Origin: Acanthacorydalis orientalis
Taxonomy: Eukaryota; Arthropoda; Insecta; Megaloptera; Corydalidae
Length of the DNA: 64,000 bases
NCBI GenBank assembly: GCA_034766995.1
Contig: CM068314.1
Location: forward strand, 33,688,208-33,752,207
Direction: 5' to 3'
Under the pieces are notes generated by a model. That model was not told where the DNA came from, did not search any database, and was given only the letters and a program-made list of their open reading frames with translations. Shown here piece by piece: positions 1 through 13,284 of the stretch; the first letter of the stretch is position 1; the number at the start of each line of letters is the position of its first letter. The position numbers were made by a program, and so were the translations under genes.

Positions 1-179
1 TAATTAAGACTATGGGCAATATGATACTCTCGAGAGAACAATAAATTGCTTTTAAACCTCTACAAGAGGCTATTTCTTAAAACATTCATTTGATTTAGAC
101 ATCTTAATTAGACAAAATCAAATAAGAGACGAGAGATTGTGTTTGAATGTAATTTTATTAAAAGTAATAAACTCTTAAC

Positions 180-218
<39 letters not shown>

Positions 219-472
219 GTATGTATGTGTATATTTAATTTTTTAATAAATTCTATTAAATTATATTGTATCAATGAATGAAAAAAATAACCTTTTTCTA
301 CATATTATAATATTTATTGATGTTTCTTTACATCTATCAGACAACGTTAATGGTTTTATATTTTATATTAAGTAATTTAAAATATTTTTCAACTTCAAAA
401 ATAGTTTTGTTGAACAGTAAAATATGATACATACGTGTTTTTATGTCAAAACAGTAAAATTATCGTTTATGT

Positions 473-476
<4 letters not shown>

Positions 477-529
<53 letters not shown>
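477..529. repeat. (TA)n microsatellite
   Basis: Uninterrupted alternating T/A run of about 53 bp. The reading frame of Tyr-Ile repeats crossing it is an artefact. Confidence 0.95.
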
Positions 530-531
<2 letters not shown>

Positions 532-1895
532 AGTTTGTGAAGCAAGATGAAAGCTCGAAAAAAAATAGTTGATGATAGAGCTATACGTGTCAACTATTAA
601 ATATGTGAAAATGACAAGAATGACATCAACCGGATATTGCAGAGATAGCGTGACTTCTTGGTAAGAAGAACTTCCTCCGCTTGACTCTTGTTCAGCTATA
701 AATTTCTCACATTTGTACAAGTTAATAACAACATCGAGCTTACAATGTTGATGTGACTTTCAGGGAAATAAAAAAAAAATAGTTTAATCTTTTACACTCG
801 AACTGCTTTTGTTAATGACGTTATTTTATTTTAGTCACGTTTTTTTACTAGTAACATATAACGAAGCCATCAAATGAAATTGTATATGGCAACTAAAATA
901 GTAAGGAATCATATGGCACTGGCTTTCATATAAATTATTAATATAATTAGTATAATTTAATACTTTTATAAAATAAAGATACAAAAATATATTTTTAAAA
1001 TAAAATTATATATCAGAAAATATAAAATAAAACTCAAAATAAAGATAACATAACAATAATCAAAAAAACATAATAAATAATATAGTAGAAAATATATCTA
1101 AAATTGGAAGATAAATGAATGTGAAACTCACTTTTATCTGTGTAAAGAACTGAAAATAAAATAATAGTAATATAAAAATAGATATCAAAAGAATAGATAT
1201 TGAAAAAACAACAAAATATCTGTGAAGTTAAAATCCTTCGAATTCCGACCACCAAGAAGTTGTAAAAGATACAAGAGAATAGTTGGACATCAGTGTCACA
1301 AAAGTAAACAAAGAAAATAAGTAGTCTATAAATCAACTGAAAGAATAAAAATTATTTATTAATCTCTTTTTAGTTGTATGGGTGACGAAACATTACTGTT
1401 TATTGAGTAAAAATCAGGGGAAGTTTTAAAATTATAGAGATATTTTTTTATTTTTATATCTTTTTTTCTATTGGCAATACATTAACTCGATCACAGGTAT
1501 ATACGTGTTAACGAGATTTTTTTCTATTTTTATGAAATAAATATATTGTCATTTTTGATATAAATAAAAATGTTTTTGAGAAGTGAGATATTTATTTGAT
1601 GTCCTATTGGATATAGTAATATACTTCTAGAAGTAAACTTTCTTTTAATTATATAAACACTGATTTAATTATTTACGAATGCAGACTGATAAAGGATATG
1701 TTAAAATGGAAAAAATATCTACATTGAAATAAAAGTAATTCATAGAAAAAATTCTAGTGTAGTTAGTTAAATGATTCGTATGTACATATTTTTATGGATT
1801 TAATTTTAATAATTTGTATATATGACAATTTGTTTAAAAATTGACTTTTAACGAATAAAATATTTAACTGTTTTAAATAGATGAAACTAGCACAC

Positions 1896-1900
<5 letters not shown>

Positions 1901-1958
<58 letters not shown>
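1901..1958. repeat. (TA)n microsatellite abutting a mariner end
   Basis: About 58 bp of alternating T/A that ends two or three bases before the left inverted repeat of the mariner derivative starting at 1963. Mariner elements duplicate a TA on insertion, so the array may have served as target. Confidence 0.95.
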
Positions 1959-1962
<4 letters not shown>

Positions 1963-2526
1963 TTAGGTTGGTAGAAAAATAATTGCGGTTTATGACCTTC
2001 AAAGTTATATACATTTTTTAATTTAAGTGGTTTTAAGTGATCCAGAACTGTTGGATGACTAACGCTTAAATTTTGTGCAAGCTCTCGAATTGTTGTGCCT
2101 GGTTCTGATTCATCTAACGCCTCCACTGGTCACTATGAACTGAAGAAAGACGCCCGCATCTTTCTTTATCTTCAAGGGTCTCGTCGCCAGCATGAAATTA
2201 TTGGAACCACCATTGCATTGTACGTTCCTTAGCAGTATTCACACTAAAAGCGTCGTTTATTTTACAAGCAATTACTGCTGCTTTACCATCCGTTTTGAAC
2301 TCATAAAAAAAATGATCTTATTTGCTTTTTTCCACTTTTAATTCAATAGCCCCATTTGAAGAAAAAATATTAATAAAATCAAAGTCGATGTTACCACAAT
2401 ACATACCGAAAAAAAATGCACTTTAAAATGATAATAACATAAACAGGATGAAATGACACTTTCATTGAAAAAAATAAGTTTAAAATTCAGAAAATCAAAA
2501 CCGCAATTATTTTCCTACTAATTTAA
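1963..2526 (-). mobile_element. Non-autonomous mariner (irritans-type) copy 1, both ends present
   Basis: This 564-bp element begins TTAGGTTGGTAGAAAAATAA on the + strand and ends with the imperfect complement (CCGCAATTATTTTCCTAC followed by a mutated tip). TA dinucleotides flank it at 1961-1962 and 2527-2528, the target duplication expected of Tc1/mariner elements. The interior, read on the minus strand, is the N-terminal third of an irritans-subfamily transposase. The whole catalytic DDD part is missing, so the element could only have moved with a helper transposase. It has nearly the same length and the same deletion as the copy at 19808-20372, which argues that they derive from one deleted founder. 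High confidence in family, moderate in subfamily, because no alignment was run. Confidence 0.88.
2030..2400 (-). pseudogene. mariner transposase N-terminal fragment (HTH domains), degenerate
   Basis: Read right to left, the first half gives EFKTDGKAAVIACKIN and ERTMQWWFQ, then GDETLEDKERCGRLSSV, and after a frameshift near 2128 TTIRELAQNLSVSHPTVLDH. These follow the order of the irritans-type (SETMAR/Hsmar1-like) N-terminus: first helix-turn-helix, a linker with the G-D-E-S-L-E-D-E-E-R-S-G-R-P hook-like motif, then the second helix-turn-helix. A stop codon occurs just after WWFQ. The catalytic domain is absent. In life this part of the protein binds the terminal repeats; this copy cannot make an intact product. 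Confidence 0.82.
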
Positions 2527-3120
2527 TAAATTAACAATTTCGTTTTCGACTATATTTTAAATTAATGGAATGATGAAAGTAAATAACCAATTTTATTGCT
2601 TATAATTGAAAAAATATTTGTGATATAAAAAGTATACATTTAGATATACAATATAAATATCTTAAATTTTAATTTAAAATTTAAGAATTTTCTATTGATT
2701 TTCGTGCTGTTAGATACTATTTATTTATTTATTATGTAGTGAATAATGAATGCCTATTTTACAAGTGTTTCTAAAGAAATAATATAATATGTGTATGTTC
2801 TATTTAGGTATTAAATAAAAAAATAAAATCTTGATTTACTACTTTAAAAGAGTAAGGAAAGAGTATTTCTGAATAAAAAATGTATACACACATTATAGAA
2901 CGAGTTACAACCATTAGTAAAGTGTTTACCTGTGAAAAAGTGCTTGAAATATTTATGCATTAAAATAATATTTTTTTTTACTTCCCTGCAATATAATTCA
3001 TCTTTAACAACATTTTTAAATTTAATATACTTGTATATAAAACATGACATTTCTATAATGTTTCTACTAAGGGGATGTTCCAATTTAGAAAAATGTAAGT
3101 ATAAATATATGTCTTGACGA

Positions 3121-3345
3121 TAACAACAGCAAACAGGTTGTCAAGGAGCAGTCAATTTATGAAATATTATATAGATAACGTATATATATATTCTTGGCAA
3201 ATAATATTGTTTATTCTTAGATGTAGTCCGTGAAGAATCATCTCTATTTCCTGAGAAATGTGTTTATCTTGCATCCAAAATAAATAGTCGAACTACGTGT
3301 GTTTCGATATCATTTGAACATGTTGCACGATATTTTGACGTGAAG
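3121..3345. other. Non-coding complexity island
   Basis: Sequence of higher complexity than its surroundings (AACAACAGCAAACAGG near the left edge, several CpG near 3290-3345) with no long frame or splice signal. It might be a conserved regulatory element; nothing in the sequence proves it. Confidence 0.25.
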
Positions 3346-4020
3346 TGTTTTACTTCGAAATTTATATTTTACTCAATTGGTTTTTTTTCCATTCGTGATA
3401 ATTATAATTGAGACTTTTCATTGTTTATTTTTTTATAATATAGACATTTATATATATTTCCGTTTGGCGAGAATCTATAAATAGACTATTGAATAATATT
3501 TTCAGTTTATTTAAATAATATGTTGATTCCATTTTTCTTTTAAATGTAAACTTATCAATTATTGATGAAAAACGTAATGTGTATTTTTATTCCTAAGGAC
3601 ATTGAACGCTTGTTTTATAAATATTTCTTTTGTAAATGTAATTCCTTAACAAAGTATGTTCTTCCTGGAACAAAATTATTTATTTATAAATTATTTATTT
3701 GTATATATAATCATTATTGGTTCATTTCATAAAATCAGGAAAAATTTCTTCGAACCAACAATTGTATCTCTGAAAGTATATAAAAAATAATATTGTAAAA
3801 AAATAATTTATGATTTTTAAGATATATTATTGAATAAATGCCTTTTCCACAATATTTTAATTTAAACAATTCAACACTGTGTTCTACAGTTTACTAATTA
3901 TGGATTCCCAACTTTCTTTGGTTTCATTTAAAGCCTCTCTATATTTATTTTTTGGCTCTTACTCCGTAATAACTAATACTAATTTGTTAATATTATTTTT
4001 TCTCCATTTTAACCTGTTAG

Positions 4021-4165
4021 CTGTGTATGACGAGAATACTCGTCATGAAGATGAATTTGAGCAATAAGATAATTGATTTTTTAAAAGAATCAAATACCCT
4101 TTCGTTGCAATTTAATTCAATTTGACAGCAGCTACCTATACTGTGTTTGACGAGTAATATACTCA
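4021..4165. repeat. Pair of related hairpin motifs
   Basis: ATGACGAG-AATA-CTCGTCAT at 4027-4046 is a perfect 8-bp stem with a 4-base loop. A second, damaged version (TGACGAGTAATATACTCA) lies at 4148-4165. Both are preceded by CTGTGT, so the units share 13 of 14 bases over CTGTGTxTGACGAG at 120-bp spacing. The second unit runs directly into the truncated mariner copy 2. Origin unknown; it could be the end of another transposon. Confidence 0.6.
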
Positions 4166-4631
4166 AGAACTGTTGTATGACTAATGCCTAACATTGTGCA
4201 AGCTCTCGAATTGCTATGCGTGGTTCTGATTCAAATAACACCTTTAGTTAGTCGTTATGAACTGAAGAAGGATGCCCGTGATCTTCTTCATCTTCAAAGC
4301 TCTCGTCTCCTGCTTAAATTTTTGAAACCACCATTACACCGCACATTCCTTAATAGTATCCACACCAAAAGTATTATTTAGTTTACAAGCAGTTTCTGCT
4401 ACTTTACCACTCGTTTTAAACTCATAAAAAATGATCTTATTTATTTCTTTTCTATCTTTAATTCAATAGCCCAATTTGCAGCAAAATTAATAATAAAATC
4501 AAAATCGATATTACCAAAATTCAGACCGAAAAATTCACTTTAAAATTCACGATGAAATGACACTTTCATAGAAAAAAAATAAGGCTATAATTCAGAAAAC
4601 AAAATCCAAAATTATTTTCCTACGAACGTAA
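4163..4631 (-). mobile_element. mariner (irritans-type) copy 2, one end lost
   Basis: From AGAACTGTTGTATGACTAA onward this parallels copies 1 and 3: the second helix-turn-helix region on the minus strand, the GATGCCCGTGATCTTCTTCA linker region, and the right inverted repeat AAAATTATTTTCCTAC ending at 4631, followed by TA at 4632-4633. The opposite inverted repeat and the adjoining coding bases are replaced by unrelated hairpin-bearing sequence, so this copy is truncated. Reading frames are broken. Confidence 0.8.
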
Positions 4632-4791
4632 TAGTACATGGATTGCACACTTGGATAATGAAATCACTGTTTTCTTCAGTGAAACATCTTAAAAATTGAT
4701 TGAAGATAGGAGGTATTAATTTTATAGCCTTGCCTCTCAATGAAATCCCTGCCATTGAATTTCCTGCCCGAAGTATTAGTATTCTTTTTCT

Positions 4792-4830
<39 letters not shown>

Positions 4831-5811
4831 AATACATATACATTTTATTTCTGAATTTAAAAGTAAATTATAAATCTATATTATTACATACTATTGTATG
4901 AAACTAAAATGTTATTAAGTATATTAGTCATTTTTTGAGTTCAAATATTAAATAAGATTTTGATGCATATAAAATTATATTTATGAAATAAATAACTTGC
5001 ATTAGTATAAAAATATGAATTCTTGATTTAAAAAGATTATAGTTTTTAAAATACCAATTCATTTTTGTATAGGGAAATCAGACATTGGCACTTGTATTTG
5101 CCTTTCATTAAAATCTTATTAAAAAATATTTAAAAAGTTTTAATGTTTTAGGAAAAGTTTAATTTATACATTATAAGTTTCTAATGTTTGATGTTATTAT
5201 ATAAAATTTAATTTTTATTTCTTCAAAAGCTATTCCATAGTAACCGTATAATTATTTCAGTAATCAAGTGGACGAAATAACTTCAAGAAGAAGATAAAAA
5301 AGAATTCAAATTTCTGTTTAAATTTCAATACATCTAAAACTAAAATATTTTAATTAATTAGTTCGATTGAATAATATGAAACTTAACAATTGAATATCAA
5401 TGATAAATAATTACAGAAAAAAAAATCGTTGAATGACTAGTGAGTATGTGATTAAAAGTTAGTTTAACTGTACTGGAAAATAATTTCAAAAATGTCATAA
5501 GGAATTTTATAAACTTTAGAAAAACTTTATAAACATGTGTGCATGCGTTCAACATTGATTTTATATTAAACGAGTAGTTTTGTAAATAAACTTTTTAAGC
5601 CATTTGCAGATACGTACTTTTAACTAGTTTTATACAAAACGAAAAAAACTTGTCAGCTTTTTTTTTAGTTTCATATCAAGTCATTTATTAAAGGATATTT
5701 TTTTAAAAATAGAGTATTCGTATCTGCATCTTTTTTTTTAATTCGTTTTGACACAAATAATTAACAATAATCGATAATTTAAAAGAAAATTTAAATAAGT
5801 TTGTACATGTA
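4632..5811. other. A+T-rich DNA, no gene recognised
   Basis: An open minus-strand frame at 4612-4827 crosses 4640-4790 but carries no recognisable domain and ends in a (TA)n tract. The rest is low-complexity A+T sequence. Confidence 0.5.
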
Positions 5812-5830
5812 TGTATATATATATACATAT

Positions 5831-5869
<39 letters not shown>
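5812..5869. repeat. (TA)n microsatellite, imperfect left half
   Basis: TA run interrupted by two CA steps at the left and uniform over its last 34 bp. Confidence 0.9.
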
Positions 5870-5873
<4 letters not shown>

Positions 5874-6059
5874 TTTGTATTAATAAATGTTTTTAATTTC
5901 AAGTATAGAATGAATATGATGAGACATAAATAACTTTAAAATAAATAATATCATGTGTCGCACTTATTTGAAATGGTTTTTCTTTGTATGCTTAATTTGC
6001 AGCTAATATTGTAACACAAAAAGAATAATATGCATACATATCGAAATTCACATACGTTT

Positions 6060-6330
6060 AAATGCGAATTGAACAACGAAACTACAAAACAACACTTAAA
6101 TCTTCCAAAGACTGAATGATATTGCGTTCATTTATTCGTTTTTTTATTGACTATAAATGGAAACTTGGTCCACTTCGTTGACAGTTCGGATTTATGGTTG
6201 GGTGAATAGTATGCCAATTCTAGTCTTTTTGATTTTAAAAAATGCAGCAGATATGTCCGACGGTGGAATGTTGAAACTAAACAAACATATTTTTTGTTGC
6301 TTTACCATATTGTATAATTGGATTAGAGAT
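6060..6330. other. Non-coding complexity island, candidate regulatory element
   Basis: A block with TTATTGACTATAAATGG, a CpG-bearing middle (CTTCGTTGACAGTTCGG) and GATATGTCCGACGGTGG. It lacks a credible frame and repeats. The TTTATTG/TAAATGG strings resemble homeodomain-type sites, which is weak evidence in A+T-rich DNA. Confidence 0.3.
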
Positions 6331-6788
6331 TGTTAAAGAAACGTATTTGACGTCAAAAAACTTCGTTATAAAATGTTTTGACAGTACATATGTTCGATTA
6401 TGTTTGTGCAATGTTTTTTAATTTTATTTTTAATACATTTATTACAGTTAACTTTAAACCTACTTATCATATATACATATACATATATATGTATATATGT
6501 ATCTTTATTAATGTGCAAAACTGTCGAAATGAATTAGTTCTCATTATACAGTCATTTCGATTAAATTATATATTTCTACATCGTGGATTTCAGTAGACAA
6601 GGAGATTAAATAATTAGACATTAAAAAATAAGAATATCGGTCATATTTTTCTAAAAATATACACACAACGTTTATTATTAATTTTGAATAATTACTGACT
6701 CATTAGACATTATCCTTTTATATTATGTAATTAAATAATAAGTTGAATTTTTGAATCTTATTGTTTGAGTTTGATTCTATAGAAAGAC

Positions 6789-6790
<2 letters not shown>

Positions 6791-6844
<54 letters not shown>
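6791..6844. repeat. (TA)n microsatellite
   Basis: Uninterrupted TA run of about 54 bp followed by (ATA)3. Confidence 0.95.
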
Positions 6845-6847
<3 letters not shown>

Positions 6848-7429
6848 ATAATAATGCACACACAACTTTTTTATATTTATATATATTATAATGTACTATA
6901 TGAAAAAAGCATACAAAACATATATTTTATATGAAAATAAATTATACTAAAATTTATGAATGTATTTCATTAAAAAAAATGTCGGTAGGTAATAAAATTT
7001 AGGTTCATTAATTTTTAAATAGGATTAGTTTTATAAATTTATATATAAATAAATAACTAACATTTTTTCAAGTTAGATCAGTAATAATACTTAAATTTAT
7101 AATTAATAGATAAGTTTTCTAAACCTCCTCTTTACATTAATATATGAAGTTGAGTAATTGTCTATTGTTGTTACTGAATTCTCTTTTCTTTATGAGTGAA
7201 AGTGCTTTTATATTTAAAAAGTTATTAATCTTTAATATATAATTAACAATTATTATTATTAACTTACAAATTATTCCAATAAGAAATTCCTATCCGTCAT
7301 TTGTTGTTAGTAACAACTGATATCATATTATGTTTTGTTAACTAATTAATTTAGAAATGTTTTTGATGTAAATAGATATAGTATAATATCATGGTAAACC
7401 TAGAACATTAAATACCTGTATTTTACGGA

Positions 7430-7830
7430 CAGTAATATACGTGATGGATAAACCATTAATTTGTGCGAAATGCAATTCATAGAATTATGTATAATAGGCA
7501 GATGGTCGTATTTACACTACATACGTCTCTCGACTGACATCAGGGAAATAAAGACCGTACTCGATCACTCATCCATCCCTGATAGTCAAATATAATAATA
7601 GATGCCTCAGGGGTTGATGGTGTTGGCCAAAGCATGAAAAATGCATGTACCAATATGTAATTTACACATACTACAATGCAAAACCATTCTCCGTGCACTT
7701 TTTTTCAAAAGAGGGATTAAATTGTATGCTCTGACGAATAAAACAGAACAGATTTAGGTCGAGCAATTCATGAAATACAGTTTTACTTTTCGGTGTCAGA
7801 TTTAACGAGTAATGTTGTATATAAAAATAT
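7430..7830. other. Non-coding complexity island
   Basis: Richer sequence including TACGTCTCTCGACTGACATC and GATCACTCATCCATCCCTG, flanked by plain A+T DNA. No splice-bounded frame or repeat family seen. Confidence 0.3.
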
Positions 7831-7989
7831 ATTTTTATTATGTCGTATTCCAGAAAAAGAATGCGATGTTTAGAAATTATTATATGAACATGTATTATAT
7901 TTACATAAATATATATTGTTATTTAATGATGGATAGTTATTTTCAAAATGTATTTAAATAAGTAATTCAACAAAGAATACATACTTACA

Positions 7990-7992
<3 letters not shown>

Positions 7993-8038
<46 letters not shown>
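7993..8038. repeat. (TA)n microsatellite
   Basis: Uninterrupted TA run of about 46 bp. Confidence 0.95.
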
Positions 8039-8049
8039 CTTAAACAAGT

Positions 8050-8345
8050 CAACGGTATATTTCAGAACTATATTCCTTACGTTTAGTTAATTCACAGCAG
8101 AGATTATTTGTCTTAAGTTTAAGAAATATGATCAAATATATGAATTTGAATGAAGTGACTCGACGTTGAAATCAGTCTGATAATTATCGCACGTTGCTAC
8201 AAAATGCAAGCGTCGTCTTTGTATAAAATTCGAATATTGTTATGAAAACAGAGTGAATTGCAAATAAGACATTAAAAGAGTTTATTTGAAATTCTGAAAG
8301 TTTTTGTTGCGGTCGTTTGATTCGTTGGTGGCATAATAATCGTTT
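8050..8345. other. Non-coding complexity island
   Basis: Contains GTGACTCGACGTTGAAATC and TTATCGCACGTTGCTAC and lacks coding signal. Candidate regulatory DNA by composition only. Confidence 0.25.
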
Positions 8346-8849
8346 ATCTATATTTTATTCATTTATTTGTTGTATTGGTAGGAATTATCTAAAAAGTATT
8401 GTATATATATATATATGGGTTTGGCTTCTGTTCATGCATTCTTTTGTTTTTAATTTATTTTTTTACAATTAGTTCTAAACGTATATTTTATAAGACTTAC
8501 CATCTTATTTAAAATATAATTAACTCTATTTTTTTATGATAAATGGAGAGTTAATTAAATGCGTTATATAAAAATAACGTTGCGATGGAATTCTCTTTTC
8601 TTAATTTACGTTTTAAATAATATAATTGAAATGTACTTTCCTTTCCACGTTTTATTATTTGTACGGATGACGAGGAAGTAATTACTTTATATCTAAAAAT
8701 ACACTCTGTGAACGTTTTAAAATGTTTCTTTTAAAACATTTTTTTCTTCAATTCTTTTATGATTCTTCTACACCATATCAAATCTATGTAATTAATAATT
8801 TAATCTACGCGGAACTGTATTTAGTAGTTAATAATTATGAAAATAAATA

Positions 8850-8854
<5 letters not shown>

Positions 8855-8899
<45 letters not shown>

Positions 8900-8908
8900 T
8901 ATATATAA
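8855..8908. repeat. (TA)n microsatellite
   Basis: TA run interrupted once by AA near 8896. Confidence 0.9.
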
Positions 8909-9189
8909 TATTGATTGATTTAAATCAGAACGAGAAGGAAGATATGATACGTCCATGAATATTTTTAACTTCATTATAGAAGCATATCAATCTTTTGAAA
9001 AAGTTACGCAGTAAAGAAAGAAATGGAATAAAGATTTTTAATATAATTTATATAGCGTAAACAGTTCATTTTATATTAAAATCAGTCTATATAAAATCCA
9101 ATATTCCTTAAAAGGCGAGTAACATACACAATACAATAGACTAAATGAAAATTTTTCCCGAGAGCATATAGATTCCAATTTCATATATT

Positions 9190-9500
9190 CATACAGCAGT
9201 AAGTTAGCTACACATTTACATTGTACCTTACTGCCAATCTCGACAAGAGGGTGCGCTCATCTGATGAAAGCAGCCCTTGTGTCGTTGCGTACGTCATGCT
9301 GATCATAGTCTCAGTGGACAATGTCAGTAACAATGGCTGTCAGCACGATCTTGTGCTGTTTTCTTAATGCTTCAATAGATTTCTTGTCGTGTTTATGTCA
9401 GCACGAAATGTCCATCTAAGGGATATCAAAAAGGACCACTTGGACTTGGAAAGTAATCCATGATCTTTGAAAATAAATTGACCTCGGATCGACTTATTAT
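9190..9500. other. CpG-bearing non-coding island, candidate enhancer
   Basis: One of the least A+T-biased stretches in the window. TGTCAGCACGA occurs twice (about 9337 and 9397), and TGACATTGTC-like and TGCGTACGTCATGC strings are present. Stops interrupt every frame, so it is not an exon. Short repeated motifs in a compact island would suit a regulatory element; conservation is untested. Confidence 0.35.
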
Positions 9501-10155
9501 TATTGTATTGAGAGAAAAGGTTTTCGATGTTTTGCTCTATTTCATTTACATTTTATCATAATGAATGTGGATCCGGTGAATACAGTTTGCATCCTTTTAA
9601 GGAAATTAATGTATATATATATATATATATATATACGTATGCATAACTGATTATATAGTCATTTTACCATTTTTTAAATATTGAATGTGAATACTTCATT
9701 TATATGAAAGTGGAAAGATGTGTTAATAAATTTATTTGTGTATAAATATGTCAGTTTTTATAATTTATTTCGTTTAGTTTAGTATAAATTTTGTCATTTT
9801 TTACTAACCTACTAGGTGAGCGGATTTATTATAATCGGAAAAATGTCCTTAAAAAGTGTATGATTGTTTCTTTAGAAAGAAACGTATATTACTATTTTGA
9901 ATGATACAATTTCAAATCGAAGACAATTTATATTCTTAAAAAATTAACATGGCAGTTTAAAACTGCTAAAAGGTTAAAAAAATCATTTTTAAACGAAATC
10001 AATTAATAAATTTAAACTAAAATAATTTATATTATAATTGAATATTTACATACAAATATATACACTTGTATAATTAAATTCAATTCCTTAATTTGTTTAA
10101 AATAATTCATCAGTTTTTCGTATATTAAAATTTTGTATTCGCACTAAAAATAATT

Positions 10156-10158
<3 letters not shown>

Positions 10159-10239
<81 letters not shown>
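10159..10239. repeat. (TA)n microsatellite, two blocks
   Basis: Two TA blocks joined by ATGTGT near 10208; about 81 bp in total. Confidence 0.92.
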
Positions 10240-10243
<4 letters not shown>

Positions 10244-10640
10244 AGTTTGAAATAGTTATATTAAGGTTAAATAACTTTTTTAAAAAATTTTATACGAAAA
10301 GAACAAAATTAACTTATTAAAGGCAAATCATATTATGATATAATTTTTCACAAGTATAAAAACAACATTTCAATCTTTTTATTGAAATATATGGTCGTTA
10401 TGTTTTTTATGTAAATATTTTCAAGTATAAATCGTTTACTATAGTGATGTTTGTACATTTATTTATTTTTTAAATAAGAAAATAGTCTTTTAGAGAAAAT
10501 ATAGACGAATAATTAATATAAAAATAACTTTTTATTATAAATATAATCGTTTTCATAAAAATAATTTTCAATTTTTACAAAATTAAATTAGAAATATTAC
10601 TAGTTAGGTATCCTTATATATTTTTTTTATTAATACGCAT

Positions 10641-10644
<4 letters not shown>

Positions 10645-10709
<65 letters not shown>
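10645..10709. repeat. (TA)n microsatellite
   Basis: Uninterrupted TA run of about 65 bp. Confidence 0.95.
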
Positions 10710-10712
<3 letters not shown>

Positions 10713-11204
10713 ACTTATTCAATTTTACTTCATTACATTGAAGTAGAATTATTTAGCATAAATATAAAACGAAAAGTAAATATCTTTGTCTACACAAAAA
10801 GGTATTTTTTTACCTGGACCACCTATGTACTCACCACCTATGTTCAATTTGTTGATAAGATACATTAAGAAATCTCTTATATGGGTGTTGAATTTCATAC
10901 AGATTCTGAAGATGCATTTAAATTCTTGTATTCTGTTATCATCGATGTACTTAAAAACTCGAATATATTTAACGATTTGTACATACTTAGTCTTTTAATC
11001 TCTGATTGATTAATTGAAAGATATTATTGAGTGTATACATAACAAAAATTCGAAACTCGATAAGATTATTTCGAATTCGAACATAAAATTGTAATAATAA
11101 TTCTATGTTTATTATTTGAAATTTTTGTGAACTGAAATGTTGGAATGTAAAAATAACATTTTTTCATTTTTTTTTGAATAATTTGTGAAAATATTCACCC
11201 ACTA

Positions 11205-11345
11205 CTCAAGTATAATGGCACGACTAACATTTCAAATCTAAGAGCTATATTATTATTCTGATATTTTACTTGGAAAATTTGAACAAAACGTAGTATACGT
11301 CTGCCATTAAGATGCATTAAATTTACCACCCAAGCAGAATAATTG
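11205..11345. other. Small non-coding complexity island
   Basis: Includes ACGTAGTATACGTCTGCC and ACCACCCAAGCAG in otherwise plain A+T DNA. No gene signal. Confidence 0.2.
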
Positions 11346-13284
11346 CGAATAACTTTGAAACGTGGCGGAAATACATTTCTTTAATAAAATGCATTTATTG
11401 GTGAGGGAGTTTGTATAGAATCTTAGTACGTTATATAAGAATATTACAATCTGCTAATGCACTGTACTCAAGGAATTTTTTTAATCTTTACACTCTTTAT
11501 GTGTATATGTGATACATGATTACAGACAGTAATTTTCTTTCGTTAAGATGTCGAAAATGTGGTGCTCGATGAAAGGTATATGTTTCACTGAGTACATTTA
11601 TGCATACGAGGATGATATTTTTAAAGGTGAAAAATTGTTTATTATTCTCTTTTATATATTACTTCCTAATGTACTCTGACATTTTTAAAATTTTTATATA
11701 ATTTCTTAACAAGTATGTCTAGACCGTATTTTATCTTCATTTTATGTTTTCAGTTTTTTGCTTATTTTTTTATCTATTTATAAAGATTTTGATAGTAATC
11801 TTATTAAACTTTTACTATCTATTAGGCAGATGCCCTTTCAATGATAAAATAAATAATATCGAATTTGAATTACGATATTTAATTTATTATTATGGATATT
11901 TTCTTTTCTTGTTATTTAATAAAAAAGATCTTTTGTATTTTTAAATACCCCAACTATATTTTTAATGACGTTGTATAAAAAGTTAGTGCTGTTTTTGTCT
12001 CATGACTTAGATTATGAATCTGTAATGTTTTCATGTTAAATTTAAAACTTTTTTTATACTTTTAATACCTTTTATAATAATTACAAGTTATATTGATTTT
12101 GTAATGTACTTTTCCTATAAAACATCATTATTGACTGTCCAACAATACTCTTTTTGTATACTAGGACTCTACTTAGTTTTCCATGTTGGATATATCTTTG
12201 TGGATATGTTTCCCATTAAAACACTAGTTTTTTTTTTGAAAATATTTTTGGTTTTTAGAATTCCAATTACTATTTTTGCTAATTTTCTGTTTCGTAATTC
12301 CTTAAAAATGTATATGTACCATTTTTTACCGATTTCCATCGATTTATTTTTGAATATTTTAATACATTTTTAAAAAGAATTATTTATCAAATACCTTGTT
12401 TGTAAATTTAATATTCTTTCCTGGATTTTAACCTCAAATATTATTGAAACTTAGCGTCAAGTTAGTTAATTATGAGAAATTATATATTATTACAAAAAAA
12501 GGAATGTAATATTGATTAAATTAGAAATACCAACCACAAAGTAACTGTGAGTGATAGATTATAATTGTCTTTATAATATATATAATCATACACATACATA
12601 CATATATAATACCAAGAATATTTCATCTAATAAATTATTTATTAAAGAGTGTAATTACTTTAATTCGAATAAAATAAGCATTGTTCTTTTCCTGTAATTA
12701 ACTGATGTGTTTCATTTTTTCTCAATTAAATTGATTCAATAAATTATACTAATTTTTACAATTTATAAATGAGTTAATTTTTTAGATTTTTTTAAGAAAT
12801 CAGGAAACTGCTGTTATCGTTTATACGAATGTAATTAAAACAAATAAAAATAAAAATTACATAACTATATAGTTCTGAAATTGTGATTAAATTGCCATCA
12901 AAGTGTACATAATTAAGAAACAAACATAATAAAAAATGATTTATTGAAAAAAATCAGATTTTTTTGTAATTGTTATAACGAAAAAATGTATGATAAAGAA
13001 AATAAAAGTTCTCTTTTTCTTAAAAAAATAAAATAATGAAAATTTGAAATGTTACTTATAGTTTAATTTCTTATATTAGAATCTCCTGTTTTAAAGTCAT
13101 AATGATTATATAAGAAATTAAAGAATTTAAGATAAATTTAGACTTAAATCACTTGGCTATCTATTTGGAAATGTCATTGTTTTTTAAAAAATACTGATAA
13201 GTTCAACACATATTGATTATTTGTATGATTAAACTGTTATGTTATCGGTGTACCTTGTGAATGTTATAAAATTCTTTTTTAAAC
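11346..13284. other. A+T-rich DNA, no gene recognised
   Basis: Open frames at 11744-11944 and 12104-12373 are phenylalanine/leucine/isoleucine-rich products of T-rich sequence without domain, splice or start context. I see no gene or element here. Confidence 0.5.

Noticed and set aside
1763..2126. Open frames with long Tyr-Ile repeats here and at about 20 other places
   Set aside because: They are translations of (TA)n arrays in either frame and strand; none has a start context, splice sites or a domain. The one at 1887-2126 contains genuine mariner residues only because the array abuts the element.
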